Under the pieces are notes generated by a model that saw only the letters and a program-made list of their open reading frames with translations, was not told the DNA's origin and ran no database searches. Made by a program: the position numbers and the translations under genes. 64,000 bases of DNA from TMED-70 sp036164085. GTDB taxonomy: Bacteria; Chloroflexota; Dehalococcoidia; Lucifugimonadales; Lucifugimonadaceae. Every line of letters begins with the position of its first letter. Position 1 is the first letter of the stretch. The stretch is taken from NCBI GenBank assembly GCA_036164085.1, contig JAYZJV010000056.1, positions 1 through 64,000 of the forward strand, given 5' to 3'. Of the stretch, positions 33,777 to 43,567 are shown in pieces.

Positions 33777-35100
33777 ACTTTTATTGAAAAACTTTCATCT
33801 TTTTGACCCATCTGAGAATCTAAATGATGTTTCAGATTTACTAATAGAAGATGGAATAATTAAACAAATATCACCATACATAGATTTATCAGATGTGAAG
33901 ATTATTGATGGTAATAAAAATTTACTTATTCCAGGGCTGATAGATTTTCATGTTCATTATAGAGATCCTGGAGAAACTTATAAAGAAGACATAAAAACTG
34001 GTTCAGAAGCTTCTGCTAAAGGGGGGTTTACGACTGTTATTATGATGTCAAATACTAACCCTACTATGGATAACTTAGATTCAATAAATGTTCAGAAAAA
34101 AAATATTGATCAAAACTCTCGGATAAGAATTGTTCAAACATCCTCAGTAACAATTGGTAGAAAAGGTAAAGAATTAGTAGATATTGATTTACTGTCAAAA
34201 AATGGAGTTGTTTCATTTAGTGATGATGGAGACGTTATTGCTGATCCAAAAATTTTGACTAAAGCTCTCAAACTTGCAAATAAAAATAATAGAACGATTT
34301 TTGAGCATTGCGAGGAACACGAATTAGTAAAAGATGGAAGTGTAAACTCTGGAAGAGTTTCCATAAGATTGGGATTGAGACCTAGACCAAAAGAAGCTGA
34401 AATAAACTGTGTAAAAAGAGATATTGAAATAGCTAAGAAAAATGATTTATGGATATATTTACAACATATTTCTTGCAAAGAAAGTGTTCAATTGATAAGA
34501 GAAGCAAAAAATCAAGGTGTAAAAGTAACTGCAGAGGTAACTCCACATCACCTTTTTATGAATGAATTTTGGACTTATGGTAAAAAAGGGGAAGTCCCTT
34601 CTTGGATTGATTTAAATTCATATGACACAAATACCAGGGTTAATCCACCTCTAAGATCTGATGAGGATAGAATAAGTTTGCTTGATGGGGTAAGAGATGG
34701 AACTCTAGACATAATTGCTACCGACCACGCTCCTCATAGTACTGGCGACAAGTTAGATACTTTTGATTCAGCTCCTGCTGGTATTAATGGAGCTGAAACA
34801 GCTCTAATTACATTGTTAGAACTGGTAAATAGAAATGAATTAGAGTTAGAAAAAATAGTGACGACAATGTGTAATAATCCTGGTGCAATATTAAATAATA
34901 TATTGAACTTAAATATAGGAAGAATCAAAAAAGGTTATAAGGCAGATTTAGTTGTTATTGATAATAATTCTAACTCAAAAATCAATGAAGAATTTTTTAT
35001 TTCTAAAAGTTTAAATTCACCTCTTATAGGTTCAAAAATGAAAGGAAGAATTCTTATGACTATCTTTGATGGAAAACTATTATTTGAGGCTAAAAAATGA
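33769..35100 (+). CDS. pyrC: dihydroorotase
   Basis: A 443-residue class I dihydroorotase of the amidohydrolase superfamily, third step of UMP synthesis. The metal site starts with the HxH in DFHVHYRDPGE; YKEDIKTGS follows; His ligands appear in LQHISCKES and EVTPHHLFMNE; the catalytic Asp is in ATDHAPHS. The N-terminal beta domain (LLIEDGIIKQIS) and C-terminal KADLVVID complete the fold. All catalytic residues are present, so it is not an inactive pyrC-like chain. It overlaps carA by 4 bp. Confidence 0.95.
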   Translation: MNKLLLKNFHLFDPSENLNDVSDLLIEDGIIKQISPYIDLSDVKIIDGNKNLLIPGLIDFHVHYRDPGETYKEDIKTGSEASAKGGFTTVIMMSNTNPTMDNLDSINVQKKNIDQNSRIRIVQTSSVTIGRKGKELVDIDLLSKNGVVSFSDDGDVIADPKILTKALKLANKNNRTIFEHCEEHELVKDGSVNSGRVSIRLGLRPRPKEAEINCVKRDIEIAKKNDLWIYLQHISCKESVQLIREAKNQGVKVTAEVTPHHLFMNEFWTYGKKGEVPSWIDLNSYDTNTRVNPPLRSDEDRISLLDGVRDGTLDIIATDHAPHSTGDKLDTFDSAPAGINGAETALITLLELVNRNELELEKIVTTMCNNPGAILNNILNLNIGRIKKGYKADLVVIDNNSNSKINEEFFISKSLNSPLIGSKMKGRILMTIFDGKLLFEAKK

Positions 35101-36188
35101 AAAAAGTAAATTTAGTTTTACAAGATGGGAGCACGTATGAAGGGTTTTCATTTGGTTATTATAAAGATGTTATAGGGGAAGTTGTTTTCAATACTTCTAT
35201 GACAGGTTATCAAGAAATGTTGACAGATCCATCTTATAGAGGGCAAATATTAATCCCAACCTACCCAATGATAGGAAATTATGGAATTAGCTCTTCAGAT
35301 ATTGAATCTAGTGAAATTCAAGTATCTGGATTTGTAGTCAGACAATTTTGTGAAATTCCTTCTCATAATAATTCAATAATGAATATTGATGAATATCTTT
35401 TAAAAAATAGAATCCCAGCAATTCATGGTCTTGATACAAGATCTATAGTGAAAAAAATCCGAAATTATGGAGTGATGATGGGTTCCATTACCACTGAAAA
35501 AAATTTAGAAAGAGTTATTGAAAAACTTAATTCTATAGATTCATATGACGATTATAATTTTGTTTCTGAAGTTTCTATCACGAAAAAAGTAATCAGAAAA
35601 AAAGATGAAATCAAATTCAATATAGCTCTATTAGATTTAGGAGTTAAAAATAATATTATAAGATTGTTAGAAAAAAGAGGATGTAAAGTAACTGTATATC
35701 CTTATAATTCAAAATCTTCAGAAATTATTGATTCCAACCCTGACGGGATAGTATTATCTCCAGGGCCAGGAGACCCCAACAATTTAACTGACATTTTAGA
35801 AAATGTAAAAAATTTAATATTCTCTAAAATACCTATTTTAGGGATTTGTTTAGGTCATCAACTGATAGCCAAATCATTGGGAGCTTCAACATTCAAACTT
35901 CCTTATGGACATCGTGGAGGGAACCAACCAGTAAAAGATATTAAAACAAATAAAGTTTATGTTACAGCTCAAAATCACGGTTATGCTGTTTCAAGAGAAA
36001 AAATGCCTTTAGAACTTGAAGTTACCCATGTGAATCTAAATGACGATACGATATCTGGATTGTGTCATAAAAAATTACCAGTTTTTTCTATACAATATCA
36101 TTCTGAAGCATCTCCAGGACCAAAAGATTCAGAATATATATTTGATGAATTTATTCAAAAAATTATTTCTAAGAAAGAGAGTCAATGA
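35097..36188 (+). CDS. carA: carbamoyl-phosphate synthase small (glutaminase) subunit
   Basis: A 363-residue CarA. The N-terminal domain starts VLQDGSTYEGFSFGYY with FNTSMTGYQEMLTDPSY; the class I glutamine amidotransferase domain has LSPGPGDPNN, the nucleophile in ILGICLGHQLIA, and the His-Glu pair in IQYHSEASPGP. It supplies ammonia from glutamine to CarB. ATGA overlaps link it to pyrC and carB. Confidence 0.96.
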   Translation: MKKVNLVLQDGSTYEGFSFGYYKDVIGEVVFNTSMTGYQEMLTDPSYRGQILIPTYPMIGNYGISSSDIESSEIQVSGFVVRQFCEIPSHNNSIMNIDEYLLKNRIPAIHGLDTRSIVKKIRNYGVMMGSITTEKNLERVIEKLNSIDSYDDYNFVSEVSITKKVIRKKDEIKFNIALLDLGVKNNIIRLLEKRGCKVTVYPYNSKSSEIIDSNPDGIVLSPGPGDPNNLTDILENVKNLIFSKIPILGICLGHQLIAKSLGASTFKLPYGHRGGNQPVKDIKTNKVYVTAQNHGYAVSREKMPLELEVTHVNLNDDTISGLCHKKLPVFSIQYHSEASPGPKDSEYIFDEFIQKIISKKESQ

Positions 36189-39100
36189 AAAATAAAACGG
36201 TTTTAGTTGTAGGTTCTGGTCCAATAATTATTGGTCAAGCTGCTGAATTTGATTACGCTGGTGCACAGGCTTGTAAATCCTTGAGAGAAGATGGATATAG
36301 GGTTGTTTTAATTAATTCAAACCCAGCTACCATAATGACAGATAAAGAGATGGCCGATCGAGTTTATATTGAGCCTATAACTACAGAAATAGTTGAAAAA
36401 ATAATAATTAAAGAGTGTCCTTTTGGAATTTTGGGAACTTTAGGGGGACAAACTGGTTTAAACCTTACCTCAGAACTTCATAAAGAAGGGATTCTTGAAA
36501 AATATAATGTAGAAATTTTAGGAACAAGCATTGATTCCATAGAAACTGCAGAGGATAGAGATAAATTCAGAGAATTCTTGATGAAAATAAATCAACCTAC
36601 ACCACCTTCTATTGCTGTAAATGATGTACAGAGTGCCAAAAATGCAGCAAAAAAAATAGGCTTTCCTGTGGTAATAAGACCGGCTTATACTTTAGGGGGT
36701 ACAGGTGGAGGAATCGCAAAAAATGAAAAAGAATTAGTTGAAATTTCAAATCAAGGAATAAGTCTCTCTAGGGTTGGACAAGTATTAATAGAGAAATCGT
36801 TAGTAGGTTGGAAAGAGGTTGAATATGAGGTTATGAGAGATAACAAAGGCAACGTAATTACGATATGCAATATGGAAAATATTGATCCAATGGGAGTACA
36901 CACAGGAGATTCAATAGTAGTAGCTCCGTCACAAACCTTAAATGATAAAGAATATCAAATGTTGAGAACTGCTAGCTTGGATATTATTTCTAATTTGGAA
37001 ATTAAAGGAGGATGTAATGTCCAATTAGCTTTGAAGCCTTCTAAAATAGTTAAAGACACCATAGGAAATAGTTTCGAATCTGATCCTGATTATTATGTAA
37101 TCGAAGTTAATCCTAGAGTATCTAGATCATCTGCACTTGCTTCTAAAGCTACAGGATATCCTATTGCAAGAATTGCATCAAAAATAGCCCTAGGAAAAAA
37201 TCTTGATGAAATTACAAATCCAGTTACAGGTAAGACTTTTTCTGTTTTTGAACCATCTCTAGATTATTGTGTAGTAAAAATCCCTCGATGGCCATTTGAT
37301 AAATTTCCAGATGCTGATAGAAGTTTGGGCACACAAATGAAAGCAACTGGTGAAGTAATGGGCATTGAAAGAACATTTGAAGCAGCTTTATTAAAATCAA
37401 TAAGATCTTTAGAAAACAATAAACCAGACTTATTAATTGATCCAGACAATGAAAATGTTGATAAACCTATGGATGATAGATTATGGGACATAGCCAAAAG
37501 AATCAGAAATGGTTCAAATGCACTTAATGAGACAAAGAGAACATATATTGACTTATGGTTCACCAATGCTATTGAAAAAATAATAAATATAGAGAAAAAA
37601 CTAATTGATAACGTCTTATCGCAAGAATTATTTTTGGTTGCTAAAGATTATGGTTTTTCAGATAAATATATTGCAAAACTAAAACATACTGATGAACTAA
37701 AAATAAGAGAAGCTAGAAAATCCTTCGGAGTGATTCCAACTTATAAAATGGTAGATACATGTGCGGCTGAATTTGAGGCAAAAACTACTTATTTTTATAG
37801 TACATATGAAAAAGAAAATGAAGCAATTCCTTTGGAAGGAAAAAAAGCCATTGTACTGGGAAGTGGACCAATACGCATAGGTCAAGGAATTGAGTTTGAC
37901 TATTGTTCTGTTCACGCATCTAAAAGTCTACAATCAAACGATATCAAATCTATCCTAATAAACTCAAACCCTGAAACAGTGTCAACAGATTTTGATACTT
38001 CATCAAGACTTTATTTTGAACCATTAGACTCGGAAAGTGTTATGGATATTATTGAAAACGAATCAAAAAAAGGAGATTTAGTAGATTCTTTGGTACAATT
38101 TGGAGGCCAAACTGCAATAAATATGTCTCAAGATCTAGGTAAAAATAGTTTTCCTATTAAAGGCTCTTCAGCTGAAGTAATAAACCTTGCATCTGAAAGA
38201 GGCAGTTTTGAAGAAATATGTAAAAAATCTGGAGTTTTACAACCAGAGGGATCTGCAACTGTAGATTTATCTGAAGCTATAAAAATAGCAGACAAAGTAG
38301 GTTACCCAGTTATGGTCAGACCTTCATATGTTCTGGGAGGTAGAGCTATGGAAATCGTATATAAAGAAAAAGACTTAATTAGATATTTCAAGAGAGCTCA
38401 AAATTTTGTACCAGGTCAAACAATTTTAGTAGATCATTATATTGATGGAATTGAAATCGAAGTTGATGCTATATGTGACGAAGAAAACATTTTAATTCCG
38501 GGAATTATGCAACATGTTGAGAGGGCAGGAATACATTCTGGTGATAGCACTGCAGTTTATCCAGCTTATGACTTATCAGAAAAAGAGAAAAAAGATCTTG
38601 TAGATGCAACTAGAAAACTAGGGAAATCATTGGGAATTAAAGGTTTAATGAACATACAATTTATTGTTAAGAGAGAGAAAAAATCTTTTTTTGATTCATC
38701 TAAGGAAAATCAGCCAGAAGATTCAAAGTTATATGTAATTGAGGTTAATCCTAGATCTAGCAGGACTATCCCTTTTATTTCTAAGGTAACGGGTATCCCA
38801 ATGATAGATTTGGCTATTAAAGTTATTTATGGAGAAAAATTAAATTCCCTTGGATTTTCAACAGGATTAGTTGAGGAAAAAAAACTTTTTGCAGTAAAAG
38901 CTCCTGTTTTTTCTATGTCAAAATTATCTGGAGTAGACACTTATTTAGGACCAGAAATGAAATCTACAGGTGAAGTCATGGGTATTGATAATAACCTTCC
39001 AAATGCTATGAAAAAAGCTATGATTGCATCAGGCTTAGAAATTGATTCTAAAACAAGTTTTTTATTGTCTATAGCTGATAGAGATAAAAAAGACTCTGTA

Positions 39101-39439
39101 GAGTTTATAAAAAAATTAAATAAAAATGGCAATAAAATTTTTGCAACAGAAGGTACTTTTAATTTTATAAAATCTATGGGTTTTGAAGCAGAAAAAGTCA
39201 ATAAAATTTTGAGTCAATCTCCTACTGTTATATATTTAATTAGTGATGGGAAAGTTGGAGCCGTTCTTAATACAGTCACAGGGGATAGATCTTCTATGCA
39301 AGATGGATATCATATTAGAAGAAAAGCGACAGAGTTGTCAGTACCTTGTTACACTTCTATCGATACAGCTTATGCGACTATAATGGACATGCGAAATAAA
39401 CCAATTAATGTAAATACTGTAGAAGATTATATTAGTTAG
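36185..39439 (+). CDS. carB: carbamoyl-phosphate synthase large subunit
   Basis: A 1084-residue CarB, normal length. Two homologous ATP-grasp halves are visible: GSGPIIIGQAAEFDYAG near residue 10 and GSGPIRIGQGIEFDYCS near residue 560; the ATP-grasp motifs RPAYTLGGTGGG and RPSYVLGGRAME; and EVNPRVSRSSALASKATG and EVNPRSSRTIPFISKVTG. The C-terminal allosteric (MGS-like) domain is about 940-1084. It makes carbamoyl phosphate for pyrimidines and arginine. It is the last gene of the pyr operon; 11 bp separate it from the convergent methyltransferase gene. Confidence 0.97.
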   Translation: MKNKTVLVVGSGPIIIGQAAEFDYAGAQACKSLREDGYRVVLINSNPATIMTDKEMADRVYIEPITTEIVEKIIIKECPFGILGTLGGQTGLNLTSELHKEGILEKYNVEILGTSIDSIETAEDRDKFREFLMKINQPTPPSIAVNDVQSAKNAAKKIGFPVVIRPAYTLGGTGGGIAKNEKELVEISNQGISLSRVGQVLIEKSLVGWKEVEYEVMRDNKGNVITICNMENIDPMGVHTGDSIVVAPSQTLNDKEYQMLRTASLDIISNLEIKGGCNVQLALKPSKIVKDTIGNSFESDPDYYVIEVNPRVSRSSALASKATGYPIARIASKIALGKNLDEITNPVTGKTFSVFEPSLDYCVVKIPRWPFDKFPDADRSLGTQMKATGEVMGIERTFEAALLKSIRSLENNKPDLLIDPDNENVDKPMDDRLWDIAKRIRNGSNALNETKRTYIDLWFTNAIEKIINIEKKLIDNVLSQELFLVAKDYGFSDKYIAKLKHTDELKIREARKSFGVIPTYKMVDTCAAEFEAKTTYFYSTYEKENEAIPLEGKKAIVLGSGPIRIGQGIEFDYCSVHASKSLQSNDIKSILINSNPETVSTDFDTSSRLYFEPLDSESVMDIIENESKKGDLVDSLVQFGGQTAINMSQDLGKNSFPIKGSSAEVINLASERGSFEEICKKSGVLQPEGSATVDLSEAIKIADKVGYPVMVRPSYVLGGRAMEIVYKEKDLIRYFKRAQNFVPGQTILVDHYIDGIEIEVDAICDEENILIPGIMQHVERAGIHSGDSTAVYPAYDLSEKEKKDLVDATRKLGKSLGIKGLMNIQFIVKREKKSFFDSSKENQPEDSKLYVIEVNPRSSRTIPFISKVTGIPMIDLAIKVIYGEKLNSLGFSTGLVEEKKLFAVKAPVFSMSKLSGVDTYLGPEMKSTGEVMGIDNNLPNAMKKAMIASGLEIDSKTSFLLSIADRDKKDSVEFIKKLNKNGNKIFATEGTFNFIKSMGFEAEKVNKILSQSPTVIYLISDGKVGAVLNTVTGDRSSMQDGYHIRRKATELSVPCYTSIDTAYATIMDMRNKPINVNTVEDYIS

Positions 39440-39450
39440 ATAATTATATT

Positions 39451-40275
39451 TTAAGATTTAACAGCTCTCACTGAAAGCCAATTTCTTGGAACGGTAGTTA
39501 ATTTCATTTCATTGAAAATTTCTTTTAAAGCTTTTTGTAAAGTAGATTTACCTATTTCCAATGGAACTCCTGGAAGAACTCCTTCTATCCAGTCTTTAAA
39601 TTCACTAATGTAATGAAATCCGTCTATTGGGACTTGATATGATTTTGCTTTGATGTGTTCTACTTTATATCCTGTTTTCTCTAATAAAATAATGTAATCA
39701 TCTGGAGAAAGGTGTTGTCTTGAAGATACTTTTGCAGATTTATCAGGCTTAAGGTTATGGTCTTTTTTTAATAATCTAAATGATCTAAACATCCATTTTT
39801 TATAAAAATCTAAAGATTCATCAGGATGTGAACCTTCATAGAAAGAAGAATTAAATGCTAAAACTCCATTTTGATTTAACTTATTCCTGATTTCTTTAAG
39901 TAATTTCTCTTTATCAGGGACATAATGGATTGAATTACAATAAATCATTGCATCTGCTTTTTCTTTAACTGCTTCTGTAAGATTTTGTACTTCTGAATGT
40001 ATAAATTTAACTATAGGGTTATTTTCTACTTCTTGAGCTGCTGTTTTTAATGCACTTTTGGAGCTATCTACAGCAAAAATAACTGAGTTTTTTGCTAATT
40101 GTAATTTTTCCAAAATTAATTTTGTAATATTACCAGTTCCACATCCTAAATCTACTATGGATTTTTTATCATATATGTTAGCTAATTCTATAAATTCTGA
40201 ATTTATAGAACTGTAGAATGGTAAATTTGCAAACGCATTGAATGCGTATTGTTCACTTTCAGTTTGATTAGCCAT
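39451..40275 (-). CDS. class I SAM-dependent methyltransferase
   Basis: A 274-residue methyltransferase with motif I VDLGCGTGNITKLIL, motif II IFAVDSSKSALKTA, motif III DAMIYCNSIHYVPDKEKLL, and the usual beta-strand AFNSSFYEG. The C-terminal part (about 150-274) has no recognisable substrate-specific motif. It could act on a small molecule, a quinone or a lipid; the neighbours give no clue. It is divergent from modA and convergent with carB. Confidence 0.82.
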   Translation of the reverse strand: MANQTESEQYAFNAFANLPFYSSINSEFIELANIYDKKSIVDLGCGTGNITKLILEKLQLAKNSVIFAVDSSKSALKTAAQEVENNPIVKFIHSEVQNLTEAVKEKADAMIYCNSIHYVPDKEKLLKEIRNKLNQNGVLAFNSSFYEGSHPDESLDFYKKWMFRSFRLLKKDHNLKPDKSAKVSSRQHLSPDDYIILLEKTGYKVEHIKAKSYQVPIDGFHYISEFKDWIEGVLPGVPLEIGKSTLQKALKEIFNEMKLTTVPRNWLSVRAVKS

Positions 40276-40335
40276 GATCTAAAATTTCTTTAAACTTGTT
40301 ATTATATTTATATAAATATTTTAACTTAGAGTAAC

Positions 40336-40350
40336 AGTATTTCGAATACT
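40336..40350. promoter_or_regulatory. palindrome before modA
   Basis: AGTATT (40336-40341) and AATACT (40345-40350) form a perfect 6-bp dyad around TCG, 16 bp before the modA ATG in the 90-bp divergent gap. It is a plausible operator. It does not match the ModE consensus and no Moco riboswitch fold was seen. Confidence 0.25.
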
Positions 40351-40365
40351 TTTATACATGTAAAA

Positions 40366-41130
40366 ATGCTTAATAATTTGTTTACCAAACTTATTTCGGG
40401 ACATCTGATAATTTTATCCTTATTTATTTTAAATAGTTGTGGGGATGAAGAGGTGAAAATTATTATGGTAGCGGCTTCATTAAACGAAGTAATAGATCAA
40501 GAATATATGATTTCAAAAGAAAAAGGTGATTTCTTTATAAATTACGGTGGATCACTAAGTTTGGCTCGTAGAGTAGAAAATAATCAAAAAAAAATTGGCG
40601 CAGTGATTTTTGCATCTAACTCTTCCATTGAAATACTAACCAATAAACAAATTATAAATGAGGCTACTATAAAGTTACTAGCTAAAAATTCTTTAGTATT
40701 AGCTACACAAAAAAATACTATAAGCTACGAAGATTTTTTAGAAACAATTTTGACAAATAATAAACAAAAAATAGTTATTGCAGATCAAAATATTGCTCCG
40801 GCTGGAAAATACTCTCAACAAGTTTTAGATCAACTCTTTTCGGAAGAAATACAGAAAAAGAAGGTTGTTTCTTCTGGTGATATATCTTATGTTTCTAATC
40901 TTTTAATATCTAACGAAAATTATTACGGTATTATTTACAAAACTGAAGCTATAAAAAACGATTTAAATGTTTTATATGAGTTTCCAACTACTCTTCATGA
41001 TGACATAGAATACAAATTAGGAATTTTAAATAATAATAATAATCTATCAATAAACAATTTTATTGATAAACTAACTTCAGATAGAGTATTAAATAGATTG
41101 TCTGAACTGGGATTTAAGATAGAAAAATGA
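40366..41130 (+). CDS. modA: molybdate-type ABC transporter substrate-binding lipoprotein
   Basis: A 254-residue binding protein. The hydrophobic signal segment and lipobox LFILNSCG give a lipidated Cys25. The mature part follows the ModA pattern: MVAASLNEVIDQ (oxyanion-binding Ser), INYGGSLSLARRVENNQ, GAVIFASNSSIEIL, and LAKNSLVLAT followed by IADQNIAPAGKY. ModA proteins bind molybdate or tungstate. The usual APADV segment is changed to KIGAVIF, so the ligand could be tungstate. It overlaps modB by 4 bp. Confidence 0.85.
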   Translation: MLNNLFTKLISGHLIILSLFILNSCGDEEVKIIMVAASLNEVIDQEYMISKEKGDFFINYGGSLSLARRVENNQKKIGAVIFASNSSIEILTNKQIINEATIKLLAKNSLVLATQKNTISYEDFLETILTNNKQKIVIADQNIAPAGKYSQQVLDQLFSEEIQKKKVVSSGDISYVSNLLISNENYYGIIYKTEAIKNDLNVLYEFPTTLHDDIEYKLGILNNNNNLSINNFIDKLTSDRVLNRLSELGFKIEK

Positions 41131-41750
41131 ATTATTTCGAAGTAATTTTTACTACATTGAAAATTTCTATAACAGGAACATTCATTTGTTTTTTTACCTC
41201 TTTAATAATTATTCTATTTGTTAGTAAATTTAAAAGATCAGCAGTTTTTTTTGACTTTATTACCACTCTCCCTCTTGCACTTCCACCAGTAATTTCTGGA
41301 TATCTTATTGTTTTTATATCCAATGGAACCCTATCATTCGAATGGTTAGGAGGAAGTATTGCTTGTGCAGTCATATCCTTACCATTAGTCTACAAAATGA
41401 TTTCAGTAACAATAAGTAGTATAGATAATAAAATGATACATACTTCTAGAATTCTTGGAGCGGATAAAAAAAACACATTTGTTTTTGTTGTTTTCCCTAT
41501 GATTAGAACAGGAATTTTTTCTGCTATTTTTTTAGGATTTATGAGATCAATTAGTGAGTTTGGAGCCACTATGGTTGTTGCAGGAAATATATCAGGAAAA
41601 ACTCAAACTTTGTCAACTGCAATTTATACTTCAATTCAAACGGGGAGCAAAACTTCAATTTTTATATTATCAATAATTTCATTACTGATAGCAGCAATTA
41701 CTATATTTATATTTAATTATATTAATAAAGAAAGAGGTTTTGGTTTATGA
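41127..41750 (+). CDS. modB: molybdate-type ABC transporter permease
   Basis: A 207-residue membrane protein with five to six helices. The EAA cytoplasmic loop is recognisable as ARILGADKKNTFVFVVFP (HTSRILGADKK then VFPMIRTG). TTLPLALPPVISGYLI and RSISEFGATMVVAGNISGKTQTLSTAIY are typical ModB motifs. ATGA overlaps join it to modA and modC, giving a complete ABC importer for an oxyanion. Confidence 0.9.
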   Translation: MNYFEVIFTTLKISITGTFICFFTSLIIILFVSKFKRSAVFFDFITTLPLALPPVISGYLIVFISNGTLSFEWLGGSIACAVISLPLVYKMISVTISSIDNKMIHTSRILGADKKNTFVFVVFPMIRTGIFSAIFLGFMRSISEFGATMVVAGNISGKTQTLSTAIYTSIQTGSKTSIFILSIISLLIAAITIFIFNYINKERGFGL

Positions 41751-42706
41751 GCAATATAAATTTTAACCTTGAATCGGTTGTTGGAGAATTTAAATTAAAA
41801 GCACTCTCTAACTTTTCTGATGGAGTTAATTTTATTTGGGGAAGATCAGGGAACGGTAAAACTACTTTGTTGAATAATTTAGCTGGATTTATAAAACCTA
41901 TTATTGGAGAAATAAAAATCAATGATAAATTAATTTTTTCTTCGGATAAAAATATAAATATACCTCCAGAAAACAGAAATATTTCATATGTCCAACAAGA
42001 AGAAAAATTATTTCCTAATATGAAAGTAATTGAAAATATCGAATTTGGTTATAAATTTTTGAACAACTCTCAAAAAAAAATAAATCCATCTGATTGTTTA
42101 AATTTATTAGACATAAAAAATTTGGAAAATTTTTATCCAAGTCAACTTTCAGGAGGTCAAAAACAGAAAGTTGCACTGGCTAGGGCATTGGCAAGAAATG
42201 GTCAGATTTTAATGTTAGATGAACCTATAAATTCAATAGACTTTATATCAAGTAAAAAAATTTTTAGAACAATTGAAGATCTTTCAAAAGACTTAAGCTT
42301 GTGTGTACTTTATATCACGCATTCAATTGATGAAATACTTAGAAGTAAGAATGAGATCCTTTTTGTTAATAAAGGCCAAGCTATATCTAAGAAAACTAAA
42401 AATAATATTCTTGATTTTTGGGATAATGAAAATTTGATCAATTTTATAGATGAAAAAGATTATAATGAAAATTATTTTTCATCTGGGAGCGTTATGATTT
42501 CTAAAGAAAAGTTTAATCATCAAGATTTAGGTTTTTATTTTTCTGGTGAAGTTACTAATATAGTAAACAGCAAAAATAAGTCATTACTTGAAATAAAATC
42601 TGAGAAAGATTATTGGGTTTCGCTTGATAATACAATTTTCAATAAATTACAATTAAATAATAAGGATAAAGTTTTTTGTTTTGTTTATAAGAACTTAGTT
42701 TTATGA
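41747..42706 (+). CDS. modC: molybdate-type ABC transporter ATPase
   Basis: A 319-residue ABC ATPase. Walker A is GRSGNGKTTLL, the Q-loop lies in YVQQEEKLFPNMKV, the signature is LSGGQKQKVALARALA, Walker B is LMLDEPINSID and the H-loop is YITHSIDEIL. The C-terminal part (about 225-319) resembles the regulatory/TOBE-like region of ModC. In Walker B the normal LSALD is INSIDF, a small deviation in the D-loop. It overlaps pyrF by 4 bp. Confidence 0.9.
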   Translation: MSNINFNLESVVGEFKLKALSNFSDGVNFIWGRSGNGKTTLLNNLAGFIKPIIGEIKINDKLIFSSDKNINIPPENRNISYVQQEEKLFPNMKVIENIEFGYKFLNNSQKKINPSDCLNLLDIKNLENFYPSQLSGGQKQKVALARALARNGQILMLDEPINSIDFISSKKIFRTIEDLSKDLSLCVLYITHSIDEILRSKNEILFVNKGQAISKKTKNNILDFWDNENLINFIDEKDYNENYFSSGSVMISKEKFNHQDLGFYFSGEVTNIVNSKNKSLLEIKSEKDYWVSLDNTIFNKLQLNNKDKVFCFVYKNLVL

Positions 42707-43527
42707 CTTCATTTAATGAAAACCTAGTTGAATCAATATCTAATAAAAAAAGTTTTCTTGTTGTTGGCCTAGATCCAAGTCTTGAAAAAATGCCAATAAA
42801 AAACATTTTTGAATTTAACAAAGAAATAATAGATAATACTTACGATTTAGTTGTCGGCTATAAACCTCAATTAGCTTATTATGAATCAAATGGATTTTCA
42901 GGGCTTGAAGCGTTGTATAAGACTGTTGATTATATTAAGAACTTACCCGAAAAAAAAATAATAATTGGTGATTGCAAAAGATCAGATATTGATTCTACCT
43001 GTGAAGCTTATGCGAAAGCTATGTTTGATTTTTGGGATTTTGATGCAATTACAATAGTTCCGTTTTTTGGAACAGATGGAATTTTACCATTCACTAATTA
43101 TAAAGACAGGGGAATATTTATTGTTTGTAAATCTAGCAATAAATCTGGAGGAGAAATACAAGATTTTTTCTCAGAGAAAGCAAATATGACTTTATATGAA
43201 AACATAGCAAAGATTTCATCTGAATTAAATGAAAATGACAATATTTCTCTGGTAATGGGTGCGACTTATCCTAGCGAGCTAAAAATCATCCGTCAGAAAA
43301 ATCCAAATCTACCCTTTTTAATACCTGGATTAGGGCACCAAAAAGGAGATCTATTTGAAATTATAGATAATTCTATAATAAACAATCACCCTAATATATT
43401 AATCAACTCTGCTAGAGGAATAATTTATGCTTCGAACGACCCAAAAACTTTTGGTATTTCTGCTAGAAAAAAAGTTCTAGAAATTAATAATCAAATAAAT
43501 GATTTATTTTCATTTAAAAAACCCTAA
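42703..43527 (+). CDS. pyrF: orotidine 5'-phosphate decarboxylase (PyrF, type 2)
   Basis: A 274-residue OMP decarboxylase of the longer bacterial type 2 group. It starts SFLVVGLDPSLEKMP; the catalytic Lys-Asp block is IIGDCKRSDIDSTCEAYAKAM; PGLGHQKGD and NSARGIIYAS near the C-terminus bind phosphate. It catalyses the last step to UMP. It overlaps modC by 4 bp and so is translationally coupled to the molybdate transporter rather than to the pyr operon 3 kb upstream. No PyrR-type site was seen here. pyrD and pyrE are not in the window. Confidence 0.94.
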   Translation: MTSFNENLVESISNKKSFLVVGLDPSLEKMPIKNIFEFNKEIIDNTYDLVVGYKPQLAYYESNGFSGLEALYKTVDYIKNLPEKKIIIGDCKRSDIDSTCEAYAKAMFDFWDFDAITIVPFFGTDGILPFTNYKDRGIFIVCKSSNKSGGEIQDFFSEKANMTLYENIAKISSELNENDNISLVMGATYPSELKIIRQKNPNLPFLIPGLGHQKGDLFEIIDNSIINNHPNILINSARGIIYASNDPKTFGISARKKVLEINNQINDLFSFKKP

Positions 43528-43567
43528 TTTTTATTGACCAAAAGTCAAAAATAAATATTCTATAATT

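Noticed and set aside
40276..40365. Moco riboswitch before modA
   Set aside because: The 90-bp gap is too short and AT-rich to hold the conserved structure.
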